A stretch of DNA of 64,000 nt from Caulobacter sp. Root343 (GTDB lineage Bacteria; Pseudomonadota; Alphaproteobacteria; Caulobacterales; Caulobacteraceae). Shown here piece by piece: positions 8,169-16,154 of the stretch. The stretch's first letter is position 1. Every line of letters begins with the position of its first letter. Under the pieces are notes generated by a model. It saw nothing but the letters and a program-made list of their open reading frames with translations, ran no database searches and had not been told where the DNA came from. Location of the stretch: the NCBI RefSeq assembly GCF_001425745.1, contig NZ_LMDF01000011.1, positions 154,386 to 218,385 on the forward strand, written 5' to 3'. The translations under genes were made by a program, and so were the position numbers.

Positions 8169-8927
8169 ATGACCGTCTTCGCCCGCATCGTCCGCGGCGC
8201 CGCCGAAGGCGAGGGCGCGCCGTCCTATTCGGCCAACCGCCTGCTGGCCGCGCTGCGCCCGGACGCCCTGGCCGAACTCTCGCCCCACCTCGTTTTGGTC
8301 GACCTGCCCCAGGACGCGGTGCTGTTCGACGCCGGCGACGATGTCGAACACACCTACCTGCCCTGCGGCCCGACCCAGGCCTCGCTGCTGGTCGTCACCT
8401 CGGACGGCCAGGAGATCGAGGCCGCCAGCATCGGCTTCGAGGGCGCGATCGGCGGTGTGGTCAGCGCCGGCTTCAAGCCCGCCTACGGCCGCGCCGTGGT
8501 GCGCGTGCCCGGGCGCGCCTACTGCATCGCCACGAGCCGGCTGGAGGAGGTCAAGACCCGCCACACCGCCGTGGGCGACCTGTTCGATCGCGCCGCCGAC
8601 GTGTTCATCGCCCAGATGATGCAGGTGACCGCCTGCAACGCCCTGCATCCGATCGAGCAGCGCGCCTGCCGCTGGCTGCTGTTCGCCCACGACCGCTCGG
8701 GCGACGAGCCGATCCGCCTGACCCAGGAAACCCTGGCCCAGATGCTGGGCGTGCAGCGCACCACGATCAGCGCCGTGGCCCGCGCCCTGCAGGACGCCGG
8801 CATCATCCATATCGGCCGCGGCCGGGTGACGGTGCTGGACCGTCCCGGCCTGGAGAAACGGGCCTGCGAGTGCCACGAAGCGGTCGAGGCCCACTTCCGC
8901 AAGGTGCTGCCGAAGGTCGCCGACTAG
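8169..8927 (+). CDS. Crp/Fnr-family transcriptional regulator
   Basis: 252 residues from the ATG at 8169 (GGGAGATACGC upstream). Residues about 30-145 form a cyclic-nucleotide-type beta barrel. The C-terminus carries a Crp helix-turn-helix (RLTQETLAQMLGVQRTTISAVARALQDAG, about 190-218). The N-terminal Cys cluster of Fnr is absent, so it should not carry a 4Fe-4S oxygen sensor, and the cAMP-contact motif is not clear. The signal is unknown. It overlaps the convergent nitronate monooxygenase-like gene by 4 nt. An upstream in-frame extension is rejected because it lacks a binding site and family similarity. Confidence 0.88.
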   Translation: MTVFARIVRGAAEGEGAPSYSANRLLAALRPDALAELSPHLVLVDLPQDAVLFDAGDDVEHTYLPCGPTQASLLVVTSDGQEIEAASIGFEGAIGGVVSAGFKPAYGRAVVRVPGRAYCIATSRLEEVKTRHTAVGDLFDRAADVFIAQMMQVTACNALHPIEQRACRWLLFAHDRSGDEPIRLTQETLAQMLGVQRTTISAVARALQDAGIIHIGRGRVTVLDRPGLEKRACECHEAVEAHFRKVLPKVAD

Positions 8928-9889
8928 AGACGGTAGGCGTTGGCCCTGGCCAGCGCCCCCTCCGCCTCGGCCACCAGCCGCGCGACGATCTCGCCGGCCG
9001 GCAGGATCTCGCGGACGCCGCCGGCGCTCTGGCCCATGGCGAAGCAGGATCTGGCCGGATCCAGCCCCTCGACCTGGCCGCCGATGCCGCCCATGGCCCC
9101 GGCCTGGATCGAGACCAAGGCTTGCCCGGGGAACGGCTGGATGTCGGCCGGCCGGGCTTCCCAGTCGTCGACATAGGCGTTCTTGCGCACCCGCATCGGC
9201 TTGCCCGAATAGCAGCGGGTGCGGACGGTGTCCTCGTCGGCGGCCTCGATCACCGCCTGGCGATAGGGCTCGCCCGCGTGGGCCTCAAAGCTGGCGATGA
9301 AGCGGGTGCCCATCCAGACGCCCTGGGCGCCCAGCGCCAAGGCCGCCGCCAGGCCACGACCGTCGTACAGGCCGCCAGCCGCGATGACCGGGATGCGCAC
9401 CGCCTCCACGGCCTGGGCCACCAGGGGCAGGGTGCCGACCAGGCCCGTATGGCCGCCGCCCTCGCCGCCCTGGCAGATCACCGCGTCGCAGCCGGCCTGT
9501 TCGGCCTTGACCGCGTGCTTCACCGCCCCGCAGACAACCATGACCTTCAGGCCCGCCGCCTTGAGCCGTTCGATGATCGACAGCGGCACGCCCAGGCCGG
9601 CGACGAAGGCCGAGGCGCCCTCGGCGATGATGACCTCGACGCTGGCGGTCAGGGCGTCGGGCGTGGCGGCCAGCAGGTCGACCCCGAACGGCTGGTCGGT
9701 CAGGCTTTTGACCTCGCGCATCTGGGCGCGGATGAAGTCCGGCGAGGTTCCGGCCATGCCCAGCACGCCGTAGCCGCCGGCCTTGGACACCGCCGCCGCC
9801 AGCGGCGCGTAGGACACTCCGCCCATGCCGGCCAGCAGGATCGGGTGCTCGATATGCAGAAGATCGCAGAGCGGCGTGCGCAGCCCCAT
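8924..9889 (-). CDS. Nitronate monooxygenase-like flavin oxidoreductase
   Basis: 321 residues of FMN-binding TIM barrel, with the family's opening LLHIEHPILLAGMGGVSYAPLAAAVSKAGGYG, the GGEGGGHTG phosphate-binding loop (about 144) and IPVIAAGGLYDGRGLAAALALGAQGVWMGTRF. These are hallmarks of the NPD/2-nitropropane dioxygenase family (COG2070). Members oxidise nitronates or reduce quinones; the substrate cannot be assigned here. The ATG at 9889 follows a weak GAGGAGGAA-like site. A divergent 45-residue gene is absent; the next gene upstream is the small membrane protein on the same strand. Confidence 0.9.
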   Translation of the reverse strand: MGLRTPLCDLLHIEHPILLAGMGGVSYAPLAAAVSKAGGYGVLGMAGTSPDFIRAQMREVKSLTDQPFGVDLLAATPDALTASVEVIIAEGASAFVAGLGVPLSIIERLKAAGLKVMVVCGAVKHAVKAEQAGCDAVICQGGEGGGHTGLVGTLPLVAQAVEAVRIPVIAAGGLYDGRGLAAALALGAQGVWMGTRFIASFEAHAGEPYRQAVIEAADEDTVRTRCYSGKPMRVRKNAYVDDWEARPADIQPFPGQALVSIQAGAMGGIGGQVEGLDPARSCFAMGQSAGGVREILPAGEIVARLVAEAEGALARANAYRL

Positions 9890-9965
9890 GGCCCTTCCTC
9901 CTCGTTTCCGGAAGGATGCCGGGCGCGCGTTCAGGCCCGCAAGCCTGCCGCGAGGTCAGTCGAGC

Positions 9966-10103
9966 TTAGCGGTGCTTCGCCAGCTCGGCCTCGACGTCCG
10001 CTTCGCAGGTCCAGAAGCAGCTGGCCATGGCCGTCAGGACCAGGGCGACCAGCATCATGAAGCCGCGGGGCGGGGCCAGGCTGACAACGTCTTGTGGCGT
10101 CAT
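9966..10103 (-). CDS. Small single-pass membrane protein (45 aa)
   Basis: A 45-residue frame: MTPQDVVSLAPPRGF, then a hydrophobic stretch MMLVALVLTAMASCFW, then acidic TCEADVEAELAKHR. A GAGGAAA ribosome binding site sits about 8 nt before the ATG. One transmembrane helix is likely, with two Cys near its end. Codon use is normal for the region. I know no family; small genes like this are often missed. It lies between the nitronate monooxygenase-like gene and the site-2 protease gene on the same strand. Confidence 0.6.
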   Translation of the reverse strand: MTPQDVVSLAPPRGFMMLVALVLTAMASCFWTCEADVEAELAKHR

Positions 10104-10211
10104 CTGTTTGTTTCCTCGTCGGCGCCCGGATCTGATGTCCGGACTGCCGTAAGGAAAAGCTTCTCACCCCCAAAGCGGTTCCGCAAGAGGCTGTTTTAAA
10201 TGGGTTTTTAT

Positions 10212-10227
10212 TGGACTTCAGAGTCCA
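10212..10227. promoter_or_regulatory. Short palindrome TGGACT-TCAG-AGTCCA
   Basis: A perfect 6-bp inverted repeat with 4-nt loop in a locally AT-richer stretch (10190-10230), about 110 bp upstream of the 45-residue gene. It includes a GANTC methylation motif (GAGTC). It may be an operator or promoter element, or the tail of a terminator after the protease gene. The 183-bp gap between 10104 and 10286 otherwise shows nothing. Confidence 0.3.
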
Positions 10228-10286
10228 GGAAACGCACCGTTAGAAGATCGGGTATCCACCGCCGCCGCCGAGGACGCCGCGGGAGG

Positions 10287-11048
10287 TCAAGCGCCCCAGA
10301 AGTGGAAGGTCTCCCAGCCCGCGCCGATCGCGGAGCGCGAGACGCCCAGCAGGTCGGTGACGAACAGGGCCGCGGCGAAGATCAGGCGGCTGGCGCCAGG
10401 GACCCAGAAGATCAAGGCGAACAGCAGCAGAAAGCCGACGCGCTCGACCTTGACCATCCTAGCCCGCACGCCGTCGGGCAGGAACGGCCGGATCACGCCG
10501 TAGCCGTCCAGGCCGGGGATCGGCAGCAGGTTGAGGACCAGGGCGCTGGCCTGCAGGAAGGCCAGCATCGACAGGGCGTCGCGCAACGGGGCCGACGCCA
10601 CGAACGGCAGGGCCAGGGCCAAGGCGATCAGCACCAGCAGCGTCCCCAGCGGTCCGGCCAGCGAGGCCAGCGATCGCCAGCCCTTGTTGCGCATCAGGTC
10701 CTCGCGCAGATAGACCGCCCCGCCCGGAAAACCGATGCCGCCCAGGGCCAGGGCCAGCAGCGGAAAGAGGATCGTGGTGACCAGATCCGAATATTTCAGC
10801 GGATCGAGGGTCAGATAGCCCTTCTCGACGATGGTCGTGTCGCCGGCCTTGTGGGCGACGAAGGCGTGGCCGAACTCGTGGACCCCGACGCTGAGCACCC
10901 AGGTCGCGGCGACGAAGGCGAAGGTCAGCACGCCGACCGGCGGCAGCTCCGCCGCCACCGCCCAGCCGAGGGCGACGCAGGCGGCGATCAGGATCAGGGC
11001 GTTGGGGCTGATCGGGCTGCGCGGGGCGCGGGTTTCGACGACGGTCAT
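10287..11048 (-). CDS. Site-2 protease-type M50 metallopeptidase
   Basis: 253 residues from the ATG at 11048. The zinc motif HEFGHA (HExxH, about residue 57) sits in the second hydrophobic segment, and the second site reads NLLPIPGLDGYG (xDG, about 177). Five to six membrane segments give a YwhC/YfhP-like rhomboid-sized intramembrane protease without PDZ domain. Targets are unknown. It follows the NUDIX gene by 32 bp on the same strand and probably ends the bdhA-patatin-NUDIX transcript. The open frame continues upstream into NUDIX DNA, so the longer start is rejected. Confidence 0.88.
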   Translation of the reverse strand: MTVVETRAPRSPISPNALILIAACVALGWAVAAELPPVGVLTFAFVAATWVLSVGVHEFGHAFVAHKAGDTTIVEKGYLTLDPLKYSDLVTTILFPLLALALGGIGFPGGAVYLREDLMRNKGWRSLASLAGPLGTLLVLIALALALPFVASAPLRDALSMLAFLQASALVLNLLPIPGLDGYGVIRPFLPDGVRARMVKVERVGFLLLFALIFWVPGASRLIFAAALFVTDLLGVSRSAIGAGWETFHFWGA

Positions 11049-11080
11049 GGGCGGGATTGACCATGGCGGGACGAGCCGCG

Positions 11081-11518
11081 CTAGCCCCCAAACCGCGCGT
11101 ACGTCTCTGCGATCACTCGCCGCGTCTCGTCCCATTCGACCAGCGCCATCGCCTCTTCCCGGGAGACGAACCGCGCCTCGGCCGCGTCGTCGCCGGCCAC
11201 GGGCTCGCCGGCGATCCAGCGAGCGGCGTAGTCGATCAGCACGTAGTGGCGGGTGATCTCGCCGCCCAGCCCATCCTGAGAGGGTCTTGCCGGAAAGACC
11301 CCGTCGACCACGTCGATCAGGCCCAGCAGCTCGGCCTCGACGCCGGTTTCTTCCCTCAGCTCGCGCAGAGCGGCGACCTCCAGCGTCTCGCCCCATTCCA
11401 AGCGGCCGCCCGGCAGGCTCCACTGGTTCAGGCGAGGCGGCGTCCCCCGGCGGATCAGCAGAACCTCGGCGCCCCTCAGGCAGACGACGCCGACGGTCGG
11501 TACGGGATGGTTGCTCAC
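11081..11518 (-). CDS. NUDIX hydrolase
   Basis: 145 residues starting at a GTG that overlaps the patatin stop in a GTGA junction. The Nudix box is present: GGRLEWGETLEVAALRELRE continuing into ETGVEAELLG, matching GX5EX7REUXEEXGU (about 38-60). Family enzymes cleave nucleoside diphosphates linked to another moiety, using Mg2+ on the box glutamates. The opening PTVGVVCLRGAEVLLIRRG is typical of ADP-ribose/MutT-like members. The substrate is not predictable. Confidence 0.9.
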   Translation of the reverse strand: MSNHPVPTVGVVCLRGAEVLLIRRGTPPRLNQWSLPGGRLEWGETLEVAALRELREETGVEAELLGLIDVVDGVFPARPSQDGLGGEITRHYVLIDYAARWIAGEPVAGDDAAEARFVSREEAMALVEWDETRRVIAETYARFGG

Positions 11519-12576
11519 GGAAAACCGACCTTCAGATCGACGCTGGACTTGACCCCGATACAGGTCCCGCACTCGGCCAGCCAGGCCTCCGCCGCGGTCC
11601 GGCCCCGCTCCTTGAGGTCCAGGAGGAAGCTCCATTCGGTGTTGAACTTGGTGGACAGCGACAGGTCCGCCAGCGGCTTGTCGGCGGTGATGGCGTGGAC
11701 CAGCATCCGGCGGTAGCGGCCCCGGGCGGTGTCCTTCAGCAGCCCCTCGTCCAGCAGCTTCTGCACGAAGCCGATGGCCCGCAGTTCCGAGGCCAGTGAG
11801 GCGTTGAAGGTGATCTCGTTCAGCCGGTCCATGATCTCGCCCGGCGACTTGGGCGTCTCGTCGCGGACGAACGGGTTGAGGGTGATCACCAGGATGTCGT
11901 CGGGCGTGTCGTCGTAGAACAGCGGCCACAGCGGCGGATTGGCGAGAAAGCCGCCGTCCCAATAGGGCTCGCCGTCGATCTCCACGGCCTGAAACAGCTG
12001 CGGCAGGCAGGCGCTGGCCATGATGTGGCGGGCGGTCAGCTCGGTCTCGCGGAAGACCTTGGCCTTGCTTGTCCGGATCGCCGTGGCGGCGATGAACAGC
12101 TTGATCGGGCTCTTCTCGCGGATCTGGCTGAAGGTGATCTCGGCTTCCAGCGTGTCGTGCAGCGGGTTCAGGTTGAACGGGTTGAACTCGTACGGGCTGA
12201 AGGACAGGGCCAGGGTCTCGGCCATCCGCCAGCCGGGGGTGTTCTTGATCCAGTCGGCCCCGCCGCCGAACGCGCTGGTCCAGATCGAGGTGTCGCCGAA
12301 GACGTTGCGGCCGCCCTGGCGGTTGACCTGCCGCCAGAACGAGTCAAGCCGCTGGCGAGCGCCCTCGCGGCCGCCGTCAATCAGGCCTTGCGCCAGGCAG
12401 ACGGCGTTCATCGCCCCGGCCGAGGCGGCGGTCACCGCGCGGATCTCGAGATCATCCGCCTCGAGCAGGCGGTCGAGGATGCCCCACTCGAACGCCCCAT
12501 GGGCGCCGCCGCCCTGCAGGGCCAGGCTCAGGCCCTTGGGCCCGGACTTCTTCTTGGTGAAAGGCGGGATCGGCAT
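11515..12576 (-). CDS. Patatin-like phospholipase / acyl hydrolase
   Basis: 353 residues from the ATG at 12576 with AGGAG 11 nt upstream. The oxyanion loop is LQGGGAHGAFEWG (about 20), the nucleophile elbow AASAGAMNAV has Ala in place of the first Gly of GxSxG, and the catalytic Asp lies in WDGGFLANPP. So the Ser-Asp dyad is complete. The protein follows bdhA by 67 bp on the same strand. In polyhydroxybutyrate-forming bacteria some patatins act on lipid or polymer granules, so a role beside 3-hydroxybutyrate metabolism is plausible but unproven. Confidence 0.9.
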   Translation of the reverse strand: MPIPPFTKKKSGPKGLSLALQGGGAHGAFEWGILDRLLEADDLEIRAVTAASAGAMNAVCLAQGLIDGGREGARQRLDSFWRQVNRQGGRNVFGDTSIWTSAFGGGADWIKNTPGWRMAETLALSFSPYEFNPFNLNPLHDTLEAEITFSQIREKSPIKLFIAATAIRTSKAKVFRETELTARHIMASACLPQLFQAVEIDGEPYWDGGFLANPPLWPLFYDDTPDDILVITLNPFVRDETPKSPGEIMDRLNEITFNASLASELRAIGFVQKLLDEGLLKDTARGRYRRMLVHAITADKPLADLSLSTKFNTEWSFLLDLKERGRTAAEAWLAECGTCIGVKSSVDLKVGFP

Positions 12577-12643
12577 GGGACGAAGCTCTCCTGAAGGGAG
12601 CCCTTCGGCAAGCGCGCTTCCTCCGGTCGACGTCCGGCGTCGA

Positions 12644-13441
12644 CTATTGCGCGACCCAGCCGCCGTCGATCTGGAACGCCGCGCCATTGGCCGAGGCCCC
12701 GGCGTCGGAGACCAGGTACAGCAGCATGCCCGTCAGTTGGTCGAAGGTGACGAACTGCTTGGTCGGCTGGGCGGCCAGGATCACGTCCTTCATCACCGCC
12801 TCTTCCGAGATGCCCCGCGCCTTGGCCTGGTCGACGATCTGGGCCTCGACCAGCGGGGTCTTCACGAAGCCCGGGCAGATGGCGTTGCAGGTGATGCCGT
12901 GGGTGGCGACCTCGAGGGCGACGGTCTTGGTCAGGCCCAGGATGCCGTGCTTGGCGGCCACGTAGGCGGCCTTGAACGGCGAGGCGACCAGGCCGTGGGC
13001 CGAGGCGATGTTGACGATCCGCCCGCGCCCCTGCTCCTTCATGATCGGCACCGCCGCCTTGGTGGCGTGGAAGGCCGAGGTCAGGTTGATCGCGATGATC
13101 AGGTCCCACTTGTCGTCCGGGAAGTCCTCGATCGGGGCCACGTGCTGGACGCCGGCGTTGTTGACCAGGATGTCCAGCTCGCCGAACTCGGCCTTGGCGC
13201 CGCGCACCATGTCGGCGATCTCGATCGGCTTGGTCATGTCGGCGCCGTGATACAGCACCTCGACGCCGTGCCGTTCGGCCATCTCGGCCCGGGCCCGCTC
13301 GATGGCGTTCATCTCGCCCAGGCCGTTCATGACGATGTTGCAGCCCTGGGCCGCCAAACCGTCGGCCAGGGCATGACCGATGCCGCTGGTCGAGCCGGTG
13401 ACGATGGCGACCTGCCCTTGCAAACCGAAATCGACGGCCAT
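12644..13441 (-). CDS. bdhA: 3-hydroxybutyrate dehydrogenase
   Basis: 265 residues of classical SDR: cofactor motif TGSTSGIG (about 15-22), NNAG (about 93-96), catalytic Ser in NIASAHG and YVAAKHG (YxxxK, about 158-162), then NAICPGFVKTPLVEAQI. The last block and the QP-KQFVT segment are characteristic of BdhA. It oxidises D-3-hydroxybutyrate to acetoacetate with NAD+, the end step of polyhydroxybutyrate use. A TTGCAATGCAGCA element lies about 45 bp upstream. It is probably the first gene of the run to the site-2 protease. Confidence 0.93.
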   Translation of the reverse strand: MAVDFGLQGQVAIVTGSTSGIGHALADGLAAQGCNIVMNGLGEMNAIERARAEMAERHGVEVLYHGADMTKPIEIADMVRGAKAEFGELDILVNNAGVQHVAPIEDFPDDKWDLIIAINLTSAFHATKAAVPIMKEQGRGRIVNIASAHGLVASPFKAAYVAAKHGILGLTKTVALEVATHGITCNAICPGFVKTPLVEAQIVDQAKARGISEEAVMKDVILAAQPTKQFVTFDQLTGMLLYLVSDAGASANGAAFQIDGGWVAQ

Positions 13442-13470
13442 CTACGCGCTCCTGGCTGACGCCCTAATGA

Positions 13471-13498
13471 TGCTGCTCTAGAATATTGCAATGCAGCA
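13471..13498 (-). promoter_or_regulatory. TGC-rich inverted repeat upstream of bdhA (PhaR-like?)
   Basis: TGCTGC (13471-13476) and GCAGCA (13493-13498) form an inverted repeat around an AT-rich centre that includes TTGCAATGCAGCA (13486-13498). The polyhydroxybutyrate regulator PhaR binds TGC/GCA-rich sequences of this general kind, and bdhA belongs to that pathway. The match is by eye only. Confidence 0.4.
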
Positions 13499-13533
13499 TA
13501 TAGCTCGCCGATGCGAGAGGCGAGTGCTTATTA

Positions 13534-13552
13534 AATTCATCACTAGATGAAT
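13534..13552. other. AATTCATC-ACTA-GATGAATT hairpin after yaaA
   Basis: An 8-bp inverted repeat with a 4-nt loop directly after the yaaA stop, followed on the minus strand by TTAATAAG. It could end the yaaA transcript, although the T-run is weak, or be a bdhA upstream site. Confidence 0.35.
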
Positions 13553-14320
13553 TCATGGCTGCGGGCGAGCGAAAACCCAATCGGCCGGCGTCGACAGCGC
13601 CGGCTTGAACCGATAGCCGTCCAGGTCGAAGCCCTTCAGCGCCTCGGACCGGTCGATGCGGTTGTCGATGATGTAGCGGGCCATGCGGCCGCGCGCCTTC
13701 TTGGCGAAGAAGCCCAGCACCCGCAGCTCGCCGTTCTTCTCTTCCTTGAAGTGGCAGGTGACGACCGGCAGCTTCAGGGCCTTGGCGTCGACGGCGCCGA
13801 AATATTCCTGGCTGGCCAGATTGACCAGGGTCGGGTCGTTGTGGCCCTCGGCGGCGGCGTTGAGGGTCTTGGAGATGGTCTCGCCCCAGAAGTCGTAGAG
13901 ATTATGCCCGCGCTTGGTCTTCAGCCGCGTGCCCATCTCCAGGCGATAGGGCTGCAGGGCGTCGAACGGGCGCAGCACGCCGTATAGGCCCGACAGGATC
14001 CGCAGGTGGTCCTGGGCCCATTCCAGCGCCGGCCGGTCCAGTTCGCGCGCCGCCAGGCCGCCATAGACGTCGCCGTTGAAGGCGATCACCGCCTGCAAGC
14101 CATCCTCGACGGCGGCGTCGAAGGCCTGGAACCGCTCGCGGTTCAGCTTGGCCAGGGCGTCGGAGATGTGCATCAGCCGCTTCAGGTCGGGCGCCGTCAG
14201 CTTGCGGGTGACCTTGGCCAGCTCGGCGATCTGGGTTTTGAGCTCGGGCGTCGTGAGCGGCAGCACCGCCTCGGGGGCGGTGAAGTTCAGCGACTTGGCG
14301 GGCGAGATGACCATCAGCAT
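13553..14320 (-). CDS. yaaA: Peroxide stress protein YaaA (DUF328)
   Basis: 255 residues, the exact family length. The start MLMVISPAKSLNF, the FNGDVYGGL block, HLRILSGLYGVLRPFDALQPYRLEMGTRL and ARYIIDNRI near the end are all YaaA signatures. E. coli YaaA lowers free intracellular iron during hydrogen peroxide stress and binds DNA. Nothing in the context adds detail; it stands between bdhA and a broken DUF1801 gene on the same strand. Confidence 0.95.
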   Translation of the reverse strand: MLMVISPAKSLNFTAPEAVLPLTTPELKTQIAELAKVTRKLTAPDLKRLMHISDALAKLNRERFQAFDAAVEDGLQAVIAFNGDVYGGLAARELDRPALEWAQDHLRILSGLYGVLRPFDALQPYRLEMGTRLKTKRGHNLYDFWGETISKTLNAAAEGHNDPTLVNLASQEYFGAVDAKALKLPVVTCHFKEEKNGELRVLGFFAKKARGRMARYIIDNRIDRSEALKGFDLDGYRFKPALSTPADWVFARPQP

Positions 14321-14366
14321 GGGCGGGGAGATAGAGGGTTCGGCGAGGCTTCGCTAGCGGGCTGCT

Positions 14367-14768
14367 TCACGCCTCGGCGTCGACACGCCCTTGCATGTCC
14401 CGATAGGCCGCCAGGATGAGAGCGCCGAGCGCGGCCTCATCGACAGGCCGCCCCCAGTGCAGCTTCACGTGCCGCATCCGCTTGCCGGCGCCTTCGAGCA
14501 GGCCGGCAGGATCGTCCAGCGACGCGGCCTCGAAGAATCCGACGTTCACATGAGCGCCGAAGGCGTCGACATAGGCGAAGGCGGCGTCGTCGACGCACGC
14601 GGTCGGATGGCCGTCGTGCCGCAGCTCGCGGATATCGGGGCCGCACGCGCGTATCCGTTCGAACTAGGTCCGCGCCAGCTGGCGCATCGCGGCGTCGCCG
14701 CCGGCGAACCACGCCTGGACGTCCGGATCGCGCCGCACGGCGCCTGGAAACCGGAAGAGCTTGCTCAT
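14367..14768 (-). pseudogene. DUF1801-type protein gene interrupted by an amber codon
   Basis: Read from the ATG at 14768 the frame encodes MSKLFRFPGAVRRDPDVQAW and continues to QLART, meets TAG at 14664-14666, then goes on uninterrupted in the same frame: FERIRACGPDIRELRHDGHP, ACVDDAAFAYVDAF, HVNVGFFEAASLDDPAGLLE, MRHVKLHWGRPVDEAALGAL to a stop at 14367. The two halves together give one 133-codon protein of the DUF1801/YdhG-like fold. Homologues, as I recall them, have Trp at the TAG position, so a single TGG to TAG change explains it. It is probably a recent pseudogene. A sequencing error or readthrough cannot be excluded. Confidence 0.75.
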
Positions 14769-14893
14769 GACCGAAGACTGCCGACTTCTCCAGCGATGTC
14801 GAGAGCGTCCGCCTTCCGCGCTAAACCGCAAGATCGGTCGAGCGCGACAGGGCCGCGGGCGGCTAGCTGGCGTCGTCACGGAAAGAAGGAACG

Positions 14894-15778
14894 ATGCAGG
14901 CGGCGCCGAAAACCTACCATGCCCGGATGCAGCGGGTGCTGGACTATATCGACCAGCACCTTGACGGTGATCTCGACTTGGACACGATGAGCCGCGTCGC
15001 GGCCTTCTCGAAGTTCCATTTCCACCGCCAGTTCACGGCCATCTTCGAGATGTCCGTGCATCGCTATGTCCAGCTGGCCCGCATGAAGCGGGCTTCGCAC
15101 CGGCTGGTCGCCGAGAACGCCCAGAGCGTCACCGACATCGCGATGGACGCCGGCTATGACGCGCCGGACGCCTTCGCCCGCGCCTTTCGGCGCCGGTTGG
15201 GGCAGTCGCCTTCGTCGTTCCGCAAGTCCCCCGACTGGGATCCGTGGCTCGCGGCCTTCGGGCCCCTGGACCATGCGAGGAGCAAGCTGATGCAGATTAT
15301 CTTCACCCCCGACGACGTGCAGATCCGCGATGTGCCCCCGATCCCGGTGGCGGTCCTGGAGCATCGGGGCGACCGGGCCAAGCTCGGCGAAACCCGGGAG
15401 CGGTTCATCACCTGGCGCAAGGCCGCCGGCCTGTCGCCCGAGACGAGCTCGACCTTCATGGTCTTCCGGTCCGAAAGGCTGCCCGCCAACCCGGCCGACT
15501 ACAGCATGGACCTGTGCGCCGGGACGGACGGACCGGTCGAACCGAACGACCAGCAGATGAAGCCCGGCGTGATCCCCGGCGGACGCTGCGCGGTGCTGCG
15601 CTATCCCGGCAACACCAACAACCTCGAGCCGGCGGCGCTGTACCTCTATCGCGACTGGCTGCCGGCCAGCGGCGAGGAGGCGCGCGACTTCCCGATCTAC
15701 AGCCAGCGCCGGCTGTCTCTGATCCCGGAAGCGTCGGCGCACGAGGTGGTCCTGGAGCTGTTCCTGCCGCTCAAATAG
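14894..15778 (+). CDS. AraC-family regulator with GyrI-like effector domain
   Basis: 294 residues from an ATG preceded by AGAAGGAACG. The N-terminal about 110 residues hold two AraC helix-turn-helix motifs (DTMSRVAAFSKFHFHRQFTA and VTDIAMDAGYDAPDAFARAF). Residues about 135-294 form a GyrI-like small-molecule-binding domain (IRDVPPIPVAVLEHRG at its start, VVLELFLPLK at its end). This is the Rob/SbmC-like layout of multidrug or envelope stress regulators. No obvious target is adjacent; it is divergent from the broken DUF1801 gene. Confidence 0.92.
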   Translation: MQAAPKTYHARMQRVLDYIDQHLDGDLDLDTMSRVAAFSKFHFHRQFTAIFEMSVHRYVQLARMKRASHRLVAENAQSVTDIAMDAGYDAPDAFARAFRRRLGQSPSSFRKSPDWDPWLAAFGPLDHARSKLMQIIFTPDDVQIRDVPPIPVAVLEHRGDRAKLGETRERFITWRKAAGLSPETSSTFMVFRSERLPANPADYSMDLCAGTDGPVEPNDQQMKPGVIPGGRCAVLRYPGNTNNLEPAALYLYRDWLPASGEEARDFPIYSQRRLSLIPEASAHEVVLELFLPLK

Positions 15779-15839
15779 CGGCGTCGGTTCGCGGCGGCGC
15801 GACCTCGACCGTCGGCCTCGACCCCGCTATCCAGCCGGG

Positions 15840-16154
15840 ATGTCGAACGCACTAGGCCTCGCCGCCGCCCTCGCCTGGCCGATCCCGATGATCGCCGCCC
15901 TGTTTCTGGTGGCCCGCGACCGGACGCTGAAGTTCCGCGTCGTCTGGGCCGTCGTCTGCTTCGCCGGCGTCGGGGCGTTCTGGATGCAGCGGGGCACGGG
16001 CCAGTGGGGTTTCGTCCCCATGGCGTTCAACCTGCTGGGTCCGGGCTCGCAGCCGGGCTTCTACAAGGCGACGATCCCCGCCGGCGCGATCGTCGTCCTG
16101 ACCCTGCTCTGGCTGCGCGCCCGAAAGCTCCGGGCTCTGAAGGCGGCCGCCTAG
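15840..16154 (+). CDS. Hypothetical membrane protein (104 aa)
   Basis: 104 residues with three hydrophobic segments (about 5-25, 33-48, 80-95) and a basic C-terminus (RARKLRALKAAA). The middle TGQWGFVPMAFNLLGPG loop is probably outside. No family is recognised. The start at 15840 leaves a 61-bp gap after the AraC/GyrI regulator, so cotranscription with it is possible. The stop overlaps the convergent FAD-oxidase gene by 4 nt. Confidence 0.6.
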   Translation: MSNALGLAAALAWPIPMIAALFLVARDRTLKFRVVWAVVCFAGVGAFWMQRGTGQWGFVPMAFNLLGPGSQPGFYKATIPAGAIVVLTLLWLRARKLRALKAAA

